From an uncultured delta proteobacterium (GTDB lineage: Bacteria > Myxococcota_A > Polyangia > Polyangiales > Polyangiaceae), in NCBI GenBank assembly GCA_903870415.1, contig CAIQDA010000306.1, positions 1 to 41,296 on the forward strand: DNA of 41,296 nt, written 5' to 3'. The translations under genes and the position numbers were made by a program. This document shows positions 26,477 through 36,503 of this stretch, piece by piece. How positions within the stretch are numbered: position 1 is the stretch's first letter; the number at the start of each line of letters is the position of its first letter. The notes under the pieces are model-generated. The model did no database searches and was not told where the DNA came from. It was given only the letters and a program-made list of their open reading frames with translations.

Positions 26477-27400
26477 GTGATCCCGTACTTCGTCGCCCCC
26501 AGCTTCCCGATCTTCGGGCCCCTCGCCATTCATCCGTTTGGCGTGCTCGTGGCGCTTTCGGTCCTGCTCGGCACGAGCTTCATCGCGCGTCGCGGCGACC
26601 TCGTGGGCTACGACTCGGACACCATCCAAGACTTCGTGACGCGGTCGATGCTGTGCGCGTTCCTTGGCGGCCACGTCTTCGATCAGCTCTTCTACCACCC
26701 GGACGAGCTTCTCACGCGGCCGTGGGCCATCTTCATGCTCTGGGAGGGCCTCTCGTCGGCGGGCGGCTTTCTCGGAACGTTCCTCGGCGCGCTCCACTGG
26801 TCGCTCTACGAGCAAGTGCCCGGTGATTCATTTTTGCCGCGTTATCGCAGGCGTTCGCAACGTTTGCCGCTTCTGCCCGTGACCGAAATCACGCTGCATG
26901 ACTTCCCCGTCGCGTGGTTCGTTGGACGCCTTGGATGCGCCGTCGCCCATGACCATTTGGGTGCGGCGGCTCCGGCGGGTCATTGGCTTGCGGTGGCGGC
27001 CCCGGTTCATCCCGCTCTTGAGCCTCCGTTCTGGTCGTGGCACGGCTTCGCGCTGTACGCAGGGTCTCAGCCGCGATTTGACTTGGGCCTCCTTGAGGCG
27101 CTCTGGGCGGGCGTGATCGGCATCGCGTTCATCTCGACATGGTCGCGGCGCTTGCCCCTCGGGGCGTACAGCGCGGCGGCGCTCATGGCGTACGGTTACG
27201 TACGTTTTTTCCTCGATTTTTATCGACTCGAGACCGGTTCGACTGGCGACAAGCGATGGGGGGAGCTCACCTTCGCTCAGTACCTATCCATCGCCTTGTT
27301 TCTGACTGGTTTTGGGATTGCCACACGATTGGCTCGTGGCACCCGCTTCGACGACTCTTTGTTGCTGCGCAAGGTTGCAGCGGGGGCCGGTCGCGAGTAG
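26477..27400 (+). CDS. Lgt-like protein, divergent at active-site positions
   Basis: The protein has 307 residues, a GTG start ten bases after gatB, and about seven membrane spans. The fold matches prolipoprotein diacylglyceryl transferase, which attaches diacylglycerol to lipobox Cys: A-I-H-P-F-G near 17, F-L-G-G-H-V-F near 62, [12 protein letters not shown] near 89, and G-R-L-G near 145. By alignment to E. coli Lgt from memory, Tyr26 is Phe, His103 is Ala (S-A-G-G for F-H-G-G), Asn146 is Cys, Glu151 is Asp and Glu243 is Asp. Arg143 and Arg239 appear kept. It may be a paralogue with changed activity or substrate; a canonical Lgt would then be encoded elsewhere. The gene lies between gatB and typA. 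Confidence 0.8.
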   Translation: MIPYFVAPSFPIFGPLAIHPFGVLVALSVLLGTSFIARRGDLVGYDSDTIQDFVTRSMLCAFLGGHVFDQLFYHPDELLTRPWAIFMLWEGLSSAGGFLGTFLGALHWSLYEQVPGDSFLPRYRRRSQRLPLLPVTEITLHDFPVAWFVGRLGCAVAHDHLGAAAPAGHWLAVAAPVHPALEPPFWSWHGFALYAGSQPRFDLGLLEALWAGVIGIAFISTWSRRLPLGAYSAAALMAYGYVRFFLDFYRLETGSTGDKRWGELTFAQYLSIALFLTGFGIATRLARGTRFDDSLLLRKVAAGAGRE

Positions 27401-27416
27401 GGCCCGCGCCGTACCT

Positions 27417-29270
27417 ATGGCGAATCCGAATCTCCGCAATGTGGCCATCGTCGCCCACGTTGACCACGGCAAGACGACCCTCGTTGACCTCATGCTTCGC
27501 CAAGCCGGCACGTTCCGCGAGAACGAAGCAGTTGTCGACCGCGTGATGGACTCGAACGATCTCGAACGTGAGCGCGGCATCACGATCCTTGCGAAGAACA
27601 CGTCGGTTCGCTGGAAGGGGACGAAGATCAACATCGTCGACACCCCGGGCCACGCGGACTTCGGCGGTGAAGTCGAGCGCACGCTGTTCATGGCTGACGC
27701 GGCGATTCTTCTCGTCGACGCCGCCGAAGGGCCGCTTCCGCAGACGCGCTTCGTTCTCAAGAAGTGCCTCGAACTCGAGTTCCCCGTCATCGTGGTCATC
27801 AACAAGATCGACCGCGCCGACGCGCGCCCTGAGGAAGTGCACAACGAGATTTTCGATCTCTTCTGCGACCTCGGTGCGAGCGACGAACAGGCGGACTTCC
27901 CCGTGCTCTATGCCATCGGCAAGCTCGGCATCGCGAAGACGTCCCTTACGGACCCGAGCATGACCCTCGAGCCGCTCTTCGATCTCATCCTGAAGGCCGT
28001 TCCGCCGGCGCCAGGCAACATCGAGGAACCGCTTCAGATCCTCGTGAACAACCTCGCGCACGACGACTATCTCGGTCGCCTCGCGATCGGCCGCGTGGTT
28101 GCGGGCAAAGTTCGCGCGAACCAGTCCATCGGCATCCTCAAGGACGGGCGCGTCGCGAAGGGCTCCATCAAGCTCCTGACGACGTTCGAAGGCCTCAAGC
28201 GCACGCCGACCGACCTTGCTGAAGCGGGCGACCTCATCGCCATCGCAGGCATCGACGACATCGACGTGGGCGACACCATCGTCGACCAAGATGCGGGCTG
28301 GGAGACGCGTGCGCTTCCTCGCATCGTTGTCGAGCAGCCGACCATCAAGATGAAGGTTGGCGTCAACACGTCGCCCTTCGCCGGCAAGTGCAAGGCCTCC
28401 AAGTACCTCACGAGCCGTCAGCTTCGCGAGCGTCTCATCAAAGAGACCCGTCGTAACCTCGCTCTTCGCGTTGAAGACAGCGAGTCGCCCGACACGTTCA
28501 TCGTGCTCGGACGCGGCGAATTGCAGCTCGCCATCCTCATCGAGACCATGCGTCGCGAAGGATACGAAGTGCAGCTCGGCAACCCCGAAGTCGTCACGAA
28601 GGTCATCGACGGCGCGGCGCACGAGCCTATCGAGACCGTCATCGTCGACGTGCCGGACAACTTCATCGGCGTCGTCACCGAGCGTCTCGGTGCGCGTAAA
28701 GGCCGCATGACGAAGATGCAAAACCACGGCTACGGTCGTGCGCGTCTTGAGTACCGCATCCCGTCGCGCGGCCTCATCGGATTCCGTGGCGAGTTCCTCA
28801 CCGCAACGCGCGGCACGGGGCTTCTCAGCACGCAATTCGACGGCTGGGAGCCTTGGGGTGGACCGATGATGAAGCGCCAGTGCGGCGCCATCGTGTCCGA
28901 CCGCGCAGGCGTCTCGACGCCCTACGCCATGAACCACTTGCAGGCGCGTGGCTCGTTCTTCATCTCGCCAATCGCGGACGTGTACGAAGGCATGATCGTC
29001 GGCGAGCACAACCGCGCGAACGACGCCGACGTGAACGTCATCAAGGAGAAGAAACTCTCCAACGTGCGTAACCACGGCAAGGACGACAACGTGCTTCTCG
29101 CGCCGCCGCGCATGCTCAACATCGAAACGGCGATGGAGTGGATTGACGCAGACGAATACGTTGAAGTCACCCCCGACGCTGTCCGCGTGCGCAAGCAAGA
29201 GCTTCGTTGCAACCTGCGTCAGCGCCGCACGGACGCCATCGCGGACGCGCAGTCGGTCGACGACTACTAG
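27417..29270 (+). CDS. typA: Ribosome-associated GTPase TypA/BipA
   Basis: This 617-residue protein starts [10 protein letters not shown] at ATG 27417, 17 bp after the lgt-like stop. Longer frames are open upstream but lie in the previous gene. The G1 motif is A-H-V-D-H-G-K-T-T (13-21). G2 lies in R-E-R-G-I-T-I, G3 is D-T-P-G-H-A-D-F and G4 is N-K-I-D. EF-G-like domains III and V and the TypA-specific C-terminal domain (R-N-H-G-K-D-D-N-V) follow, and the length is normal. TypA binds ribosomes and acts in 50S assembly, especially under stress or cold. A strong terminator follows at 29322-29364. Confidence 0.97.
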   Translation: MANPNLRNVAIVAHVDHGKTTLVDLMLRQAGTFRENEAVVDRVMDSNDLERERGITILAKNTSVRWKGTKINIVDTPGHADFGGEVERTLFMADAAILLVDAAEGPLPQTRFVLKKCLELEFPVIVVINKIDRADARPEEVHNEIFDLFCDLGASDEQADFPVLYAIGKLGIAKTSLTDPSMTLEPLFDLILKAVPPAPGNIEEPLQILVNNLAHDDYLGRLAIGRVVAGKVRANQSIGILKDGRVAKGSIKLLTTFEGLKRTPTDLAEAGDLIAIAGIDDIDVGDTIVDQDAGWETRALPRIVVEQPTIKMKVGVNTSPFAGKCKASKYLTSRQLRERLIKETRRNLALRVEDSESPDTFIVLGRGELQLAILIETMRREGYEVQLGNPEVVTKVIDGAAHEPIETVIVDVPDNFIGVVTERLGARKGRMTKMQNHGYGRARLEYRIPSRGLIGFRGEFLTATRGTGLLSTQFDGWEPWGGPMMKRQCGAIVSDRAGVSTPYAMNHLQARGSFFISPIADVYEGMIVGEHNRANDADVNVIKEKKLSNVRNHGKDDNVLLAPPRMLNIETAMEWIDADEYVEVTPDAVRVRKQELRCNLRQRRTDAIADAQSVDDY

Positions 29271-29321
29271 GACGACTGCTCGCGCGTCGTTTGCGGCAAC
29301 GCCGTCATTGATGCAGAGTGC

Positions 29322-29364
29322 AAACAAAAGGGGCCCGGTCTTTACGACCTGGCCCCTTTTGTTT
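29322..29364. terminator. Strong bidirectional rho-independent terminator
   Basis: A 14-base stem (29322-29335 with 29351-29364) is made of AAACAAAAGGGGCC and its exact complement. After one mismatch there are four more pairs (GGTC/GACC) around a five-base loop, TTTAC. T residues end the stem on either strand, so it can stop typA on the plus strand and the acyl-CoA synthetase gene on the minus strand, which ends at 29382. Confidence 0.92.
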
Positions 29365-29381
29365 TAGCTGGAAAAAATCAG

Positions 29382-31199
<1,818 letters not shown>

Positions 31200-31278
31200 G
31201 CGGGAGAAATACGGCCTCCCGTCCGCGTGCGGAAGAGGGATCACGACGACGCGGCGAATTGTGCACTTCGCCGAGCCT

Positions 31279-32820
31279 TCACGTGGTGGGCACGAGGACA
31301 ATCGCTTGACGAACGCCTGCTTTCCCATCGTGTCCACGCTCGCTCGCGCCGAGGCTTCCCGCCGTACCGCCTTCGCCTCCGGTTCCGCCCTCACCGGCTG
31401 AGCCGAGCGTCACGCCGGAAGACGTCTCCTCGTCCGCCGTGACGATTCGTCCCTCGACCCGAAGTTCGGCGATGGAAAACAGGACGATTCCCAAGGACCA
31501 GCCCCCTTGGCCGCCGCCGCCGCCTGCGCCGCCAGCCCCGTACCCGCCGTCGCCGCTGCCGCACGGCCCCGGACCGCCGACGACCGGTGCCTGGAGCCCA
31601 TGGCCTCCGGGGGCTCCACTTGCGCCTTTCCCGCCGCGACCGCCTCGACCGCCCGTTCCGCTGACGAGCTGCGTGCGCGTCAGTTCGGCGATGCCTTGAC
31701 GGACCACCATCGCGATGCTGCTCGCGCCGCCACCGCCCGCGCGGCCTCCCTCGCCACCGCAGCCGCCGCTCGCGCCCGAGGGTGCGCCGGATTCGCCGAC
31801 TGCCGTTCCGCCGCCGCCTCCGCCTTGACCGGGTTCGCCCGGGGCGCCAGCGCTCGCGTTCGCGGCGAGGAACGTGTCGGGAGCGAGTGCCGACGTCGCC
31901 TGGGGTGCAACGGCGGGTGCTCCGTCGAAGCCGCGAAGGCCTGCTGTGCAGGCGCGTTGAAAGGTACCTCCTTCGCCGGCGATGCCTTCGTTCGCGCGCG
32001 CCGAACTGCTTGGCGTCCGTGCACCGCGCTCGCCACGGGCGTCTTGCGCGACGCCGTTTGAGGAGCCCCCGCGCCCGCCCGATGAGGAGCTTCCGGGGAC
32101 GCACGCGGTCACGATCGCCATTCCGCCCGCCGCGCCCGTTGGGTTCGCTCCGTCGCGCCCGGACAACGCGGCTGACGTGGCATCCACCGCAGGAGTTCCA
32201 GCGCTTCCCGCACCGGCCTGCACGGAGACGTCGATGAGCGACGCTCGACCTCGCGTGGCAATCGTGAGCGCGACGTTCGCGACGTCGAGGCCTGCCGCAT
32301 CGCTTCGTTCAAGCCTCATCATGCGAAGGGTCCCGCCCGCCGCTTCGATGCGATGGGTGTCGGTCGAGACGAACGTCGTCATGCCGTGAGCGCTCGCCCA
32401 TGCATCGCTCGAACCTGGACACCCGTAGCCGCCGGTCACCGTGAGGACGCGATCGCGTGTCGTGAGCGCGAGGGTCTGCGCATAGGTCCCTTCGCACACG
32501 CGCACAAAGCTCTTCGCTGCGGTTGTCAGCGCGATGGCTTTATCAAGCGATTGCACAGGGTTTTCCGGCGTTCCATCACCGGTGTCGTCGGAACCACTTG
32601 GAGCCATATGAACCGCGTGGGCCGCATCGTCGTGGTCGACGACAGGCGAGGCGGCTGCGTCGTTCGCGTCGCTTGCATCGACCGCGACCGTGGACGCATC
32701 GGCGCTCGTGCAACCGGGTCCATCGCACAGGTCCGCAGGGAAGCGCGGGCACGCGGCGAGGAGCGGCACGAGGAGCGCGGAGACGACCCGCCACGACGTT
32801 TCAGGACGCGCGCGCGGCAT
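31279..32820 (-). CDS. Gly-rich beta-helix-like lipoprotein
   Basis: The protein has 513 residues from ATG 32820; an ATG seven codons upstream (32841) is a fair alternative. The lipobox is L-L-A-A-C (Cys24), followed by an Asp/Ala-rich linker. D-D-T-G-D-G-T-P-E-N-P-V-Q-S-L-D-K-A-I (about 80) resembles the start of right-handed beta-helix (DUF1565/PbH1) proteins, with V-C-E-G-T-Y soon after. Residues about 230-513 contain long Gly/Ala tracts such as G-G-R-G-G-R-G-G-K-G-A-S-G-A-P-G-G, interrupted by two or three hydrophobic strands. This is the pattern of PE-PGRS/collagen-like surface proteins. No enzyme motif was seen. The start overlaps the preceding 129-residue gene by 20 bp, so translation may be coupled. 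Confidence 0.8.
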   Translation of the reverse strand: MPRARPETSWRVVSALLVPLLAACPRFPADLCDGPGCTSADASTVAVDASDANDAAASPVVDHDDAAHAVHMAPSGSDDTGDGTPENPVQSLDKAIALTTAAKSFVRVCEGTYAQTLALTTRDRVLTVTGGYGCPGSSDAWASAHGMTTFVSTDTHRIEAAGGTLRMMRLERSDAAGLDVANVALTIATRGRASLIDVSVQAGAGSAGTPAVDATSAALSGRDGANPTGAAGGMAIVTACVPGSSSSGGRGGSSNGVAQDARGERGARTPSSSARANEGIAGEGGTFQRACTAGLRGFDGAPAVAPQATSALAPDTFLAANASAGAPGEPGQGGGGGGTAVGESGAPSGASGGCGGEGGRAGGGGASSIAMVVRQGIAELTRTQLVSGTGGRGGRGGKGASGAPGGHGLQAPVVGGPGPCGSGDGGYGAGGAGGGGGQGGWSLGIVLFSIAELRVEGRIVTADEETSSGVTLGSAGEGGTGGEGGTAGSLGASERGHDGKAGVRQAIVLVPTT

Positions 32821-33190
32821 CGCGGACCTTCGGATACGCATCGTCGTGCTTGCGGCGTCCTCGCGTTGACGAGCGCTTTGCGGGCGCTGCAACGTGAGGC
32901 GGTTGCGTCTCGGTGGTCGAGCCGACGACGGGCTGGCGACCGAGGTCAAGGACGGCGATTTCCAAGTCAACGATGCGCCGCACCAGCGACTCGCGGGCCT
33001 CGATCGACGAGCCTAATTGGCACTCGAGGCGCGTGGCTGCCTCGGCGCACGACAACGCCTCGACCGCCAAGTCATCGCGTCGCAACGAGGGCGGCAGGTC
33101 GTCGAGTCGCTCGCGAATGTCGTCGAGCGCACAGCGAACGATGTGAAACCGTGTCGAAGTGGAGCGGTCGTCGTCGAACTCGTCGTGCAT
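32801..33190 (-). CDS. Hypothetical 129-residue charged protein
   Basis: It starts at ATG 33190 (M-H-D-E-F-D-D-D) and ends inside the signal region of the Gly-rich lipoprotein gene. Longer frames begin within the tsaB 5' region and are not likely. An acidic N-terminus is followed by helices with a periodic Leu/Arg pattern (about 15-85), possibly a coiled coil. The tail is basic and disordered (S-S-T-R-G-R-R-K). No family is recognised. No clear ribosome-binding site lies before the ATG. The 71 bp to tsaB holds the divergent promoters. Confidence 0.5.
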   Translation of the reverse strand: MHDEFDDDRSTSTRFHIVRCALDDIRERLDDLPPSLRRDDLAVEALSCAEAATRLECQLGSSIEARESLVRRIVDLEIAVLDLGRQPVVGSTTETQPPHVAAPAKRSSTRGRRKHDDAYPKVRDAARAS

Positions 33191-33261
33191 GCATGAAGTG
33201 TAAGTGATGGTAGGTGCAGCAGTCTTCTTTTTGGCGAAAGAGCTGTTAGGCCTAGGGACCC

Positions 33262-33987
33262 ATGCCTTCGCTCGTATCGCCGCTCGTGTCGCCGCTCGTG
33301 CCTTCGTGGCCGCGTAGTGGTCGCGTTCTTGCCCTGGATTCTTCCTTGGGTCCGGGGTCTGTCGCCCTTGCCGAAGGCGGTGAGCTTCGTGCGCAACTGC
33401 ACGCCGATGGGGACGGGAAGGGGAAGCTTGCACTCCTCATCGATGAGCTTCTCCGAGGCCAGTCGCTTGCGGTTTCCGATGTGGATGCGTTCGTCGTGGC
33501 GGCGGGGCCGGGGCGCTTCACGGGCGTGAGAAGCGCGGTCGCGGTGGCCAAGGGCCTCGCGTTTGCGACGGGGAAGCCAATCGTTGCGGTTGGAAGCCTT
33601 GAGGCGCTCGGTGCGGGAACAGAACCGTGCGTGGTGCTTGGGGATGGCCCGCGCTCGCTCTACGTCGACGACCGTTCGGACGCGTTGAATGAGGGGCCGC
33701 GAGCCCATGATTTGCAGGAGTTTGTCACATCGCTTCGCGACGGCGCCAGGAGTGTTCCCGCGCGCATCGTCGGTGCGTCGCTCGGGCCGCTTCGCGAAGC
33801 GCTTCATGAAGCAGGCGTGCGCGTCGAGCTTGTGGAGCACGCGCTCGACGCGTCGGTGCATCTTCGGGTCGCGCTCTCCGCGGGGGTGGTCGTCGCGATG
33901 CACGATGTCGAGCCGCGCTACGTCCGCGAGGTATCGATCACGCCGCCGAAGGTGGCCCCGGTGATCCTCCCGTTTGCTCATCGCTAG
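33262..33987 (+). CDS. tsaB: tRNA threonylcarbamoyladenosine biosynthesis protein TsaB
   Basis: This 241-residue protein is an ASKHA-fold partner of TsaD and TsaE in making t6A at position 37 of ANN-decoding tRNAs. The N-terminus (V-L-A-L-D-S-S-L-G-P-G-S-V-A-L) is the first phosphate-type loop. The diagnostic G-P-G-R-F-T-G-V-R-S-A-V-A-V-A-K-G-L-A (about 80-98) is clear. TsaB itself is catalytically inert but needed for the complex. The extreme N-terminus has three similar 12-base repeats (L-V-S-P-L-V-S-P-L-V), which may be an untranslated region if the true start lies further in. No tsaD, tsaE or rimI neighbour is in the window. Confidence 0.9.
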   Translation: MPSLVSPLVSPLVPSWPRSGRVLALDSSLGPGSVALAEGGELRAQLHADGDGKGKLALLIDELLRGQSLAVSDVDAFVVAAGPGRFTGVRSAVAVAKGLAFATGKPIVAVGSLEALGAGTEPCVVLGDGPRSLYVDDRSDALNEGPRAHDLQEFVTSLRDGARSVPARIVGASLGPLREALHEAGVRVELVEHALDASVHLRVALSAGVVVAMHDVEPRYVREVSITPPKVAPVILPFAHR

Positions 33988-34136
33988 CGGAGGGGCCCTG
34001 TCCGGCGCTCGCGAGCCCGTTGCACGCGCAGGTCGCTCGCATCTTGAGAATCCGCGCATGATCGTCGGACGCCTCGCATCGGCGTCGGTACGCATCTTCA
34101 TGGACAAGGGCCCGGCGCTTCTGGGATGGTTTTCCC

Positions 34137-36503
34137 ATGAGTCGCGATGAGTCTTTGATCGTTCCCATCTTGCCGCTTCGCAACAGCGTGGTGTTCCCCG
34201 CGAGCGTGGTGCCGATCAACGTCGGACGGCCGCGAAGCGTGCGCCTCGTCGATGACATCGTGGGCCTCGAGAAAGCGGTGCTCGGCATCGTGACCCAGAG
34301 GCGTCCCGACATCGACGATCCGCGCTTCGACGAGCTGAACGAAATCGGCACGCTTGCGCGCGTGGTGCGAGTGATTCGCCTTGGAAGCGACAACTACTCG
34401 GTGGTCGTCCACGGCATCGGCCGCATGCGCATCGTCGAGCCCGTTTCACTCGAGCCCTATGCGCGCGCTCGCTACGAGAGAATCCCCGACGACCTCGAAC
34501 GAACCCCCGAGCTCGATACGAAAGCCAACGATCTTCGCACGCTCGTCAGGCGCCTCTTGCCGCTCGTTCCGAATCTTCCGAAGGAGCTCGCGCAGGTCGT
34601 CGACAACGTGCGCGAACCCGGAACGCTTGCGGACCTCATCACGGCGAACCTCGCCATCGATCAGCTCACGCTAGAAGAAAAGCAGGCGATTCTCGAAACC
34701 CTCGACCCGCTCAAACGCATCGATCGCGTGTCGCTTGCGGTCCTCAAGCACCTCGACGTGCTCTCTGCGAAGCACAAGGTCAGCGCGTTCATCGCCGAAG
34801 AAGGGCGCCGCGAACGCGAAGAACTTCTTCGTCAGCAGATGCAGCAGATCAAGGCGGAGCTCGGCGAAGAGGACGAAGAAGAGATCGACGAACTTCGCGA
34901 ACGCGTGCGCAAGGCGCGCATGCCGGACGAGGTGCTTCGCGTGGCCCGCAAGCAGGTCGCACGCATGGCGAACATGTCGTCGCAGAGCGGGGAATACAAC
35001 GTCGCGCGCACGTACGTGGACTGGCTCGCGGACATGCCGTGGTCGAACGTCACGCCGGAAACGCTCGACGTCGAGAACACGCGGCGCTGCCTCGACGAAG
35101 ATCACTACGGCCTCGAGAAGGTCAAGAAGCGCATCCTTGAGTACGTGGCGGTGCGCAAACTTCGTGCGGACAAGAAGGGGCCGATCCTCTGTTTCGTCGG
35201 GCCGCCCGGCGTGGGCAAGACCAGCCTCGGACGTTCGATCGCTCGGTCGATGGGCCGTCATTACCATCGCATCGCGCTCGGCGGCGTGCGCGACGAGGCG
35301 GAAATTCGCGGCCATCGGCGCACGTACGTTGGCGCGCTGCCTGGGCGCATCGTGCAAGCGCTCAAGAAGGTCCAAGTCAAAAACCCGGTGCTCGTCCTCG
35401 ACGAGATCGAGAAGCTCGGCGTCGACAACCAAGGCGATCCTTCATCGGCGCTCCTTGAGGTGCTCGACCCGGCGCAGAACGACACCTTCCAAGATCACTA
35501 CCTCGACGTGCCCTTCGACCTGTCGCAGGTCATTTTTCTCTGCACGGCGAACGACGAAAATCGCATCCCCGACGCGCTCTACGATCGCCTCGAAATCATC
35601 CACGTGCCGGGTTACACGCGCGCGGAAAAGCTGGCGATTGCCAAGCAACATCTCGTTCCGAAGAATCTGTCGAACCACGGCCTTACCGACGAGCGCCTCG
35701 AATTCACCGACGACGGTCTCGTGGCGATCCTTGAAGGTTACACGCGTGAAGCGGGCGTTCGCGGTCTTGAGCGCGAGATAGGCGCCGTGTGCCGTCACGC
35801 CGCGATGCGCATCGCAGAGAGCGACGTGGAGCGCATTGTCGCCGATCGCGAGACCATCGAAACGATTCTCGGGCCGTCGCGGCAAGGACCTGAGCTCGCC
35901 GAACGTTCCATGGTGCCCGGCATCTCGACGGGCCTCGCCTGGACCCCGTCTGGCGGCGACATTCTGTTCATCGAAGCCACGAAAATGCCTGGGCGCGGAA
36001 ACATCGCGGTCACGGGCAACTTGAAGAGCGTCATGAGCGAGTCGGCGCATACGGCGATGACGTTCGTGCGCAGCCGAGCCGAGCGGTTGGGTCTCGCGCC
36101 CGACTTTCTCAAAGACATCGACATCCACATCCACTTTCCAAAGGGCGGCACGCCGAAGGACGGTCCTTCCGCCGGCATCGCGATCTTCTCCGCGATCACG
36201 TCGCTCATGCTCGGATGCCCGCTGAAGGGCGACGTGGCCATGACCGGTGAGATCACCCTGCGCGGGGCGGTACTCCCCGTGGGCGGAATCAAAGAGAAAC
36301 TCCTCGCCGCGCATCGTGCCGGAATCAAAGACGTGCTCGTGCCGATGCAAAACAAGGCGGACCTCGACGAGGTGCCAAAAGAGATCCGTGATGCACTCTG
36401 CATTCATCTCGTGAGCCGCGTCGACGAGGTTCTTCCCCTTGTGCTCGACCCGACTTGGGTTGCACCGAAGGCCGCGGTCGCCCTCGACGAGGCGAGCGAG
36501 TGA
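34137..36503 (+). CDS. lon: ATP-dependent protease Lon
   Basis: The protein has 788 residues, close to the E. coli length of 784. Residues about 8-200 form the substrate-binding LonN domain. A coiled coil (about 205-290) precedes the AAA+ module: Walker A G-P-P-G-V-G-K-T (355-362), Walker B V-L-V-L-D-E-I-E, and sensor residues after it. The protease domain has catalytic Ser678 (K-D-G-P-S-A-G) and Lys721 (G-G-I-K-E-K), 43 residues apart as in E. coli. Lon degrades misfolded and regulatory proteins. The leader from 33988 contains CTTGAGA at 34043, which resembles a heat-shock -35 box, but no matching -10 was seen. It also has an inverted repeat at 33993-34113. A membrane metallopeptidase gene overlaps the stop by four bases. 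Confidence 0.97.
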   Translation: MSRDESLIVPILPLRNSVVFPASVVPINVGRPRSVRLVDDIVGLEKAVLGIVTQRRPDIDDPRFDELNEIGTLARVVRVIRLGSDNYSVVVHGIGRMRIVEPVSLEPYARARYERIPDDLERTPELDTKANDLRTLVRRLLPLVPNLPKELAQVVDNVREPGTLADLITANLAIDQLTLEEKQAILETLDPLKRIDRVSLAVLKHLDVLSAKHKVSAFIAEEGRREREELLRQQMQQIKAELGEEDEEEIDELRERVRKARMPDEVLRVARKQVARMANMSSQSGEYNVARTYVDWLADMPWSNVTPETLDVENTRRCLDEDHYGLEKVKKRILEYVAVRKLRADKKGPILCFVGPPGVGKTSLGRSIARSMGRHYHRIALGGVRDEAEIRGHRRTYVGALPGRIVQALKKVQVKNPVLVLDEIEKLGVDNQGDPSSALLEVLDPAQNDTFQDHYLDVPFDLSQVIFLCTANDENRIPDALYDRLEIIHVPGYTRAEKLAIAKQHLVPKNLSNHGLTDERLEFTDDGLVAILEGYTREAGVRGLEREIGAVCRHAAMRIAESDVERIVADRETIETILGPSRQGPELAERSMVPGISTGLAWTPSGGDILFIEATKMPGRGNIAVTGNLKSVMSESAHTAMTFVRSRAERLGLAPDFLKDIDIHIHFPKGGTPKDGPSAGIAIFSAITSLMLGCPLKGDVAMTGEITLRGAVLPVGGIKEKLLAAHRAGIKDVLVPMQNKADLDEVPKEIRDALCIHLVSRVDEVLPLVLDPTWVAPKAAVALDEASE

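Noticed and set aside
27267-29327. A 686-residue frame opposite typA
   Set aside because: It is antisense to a clear typA gene and has no recognisable motif; long antisense frames are common at this GC content.
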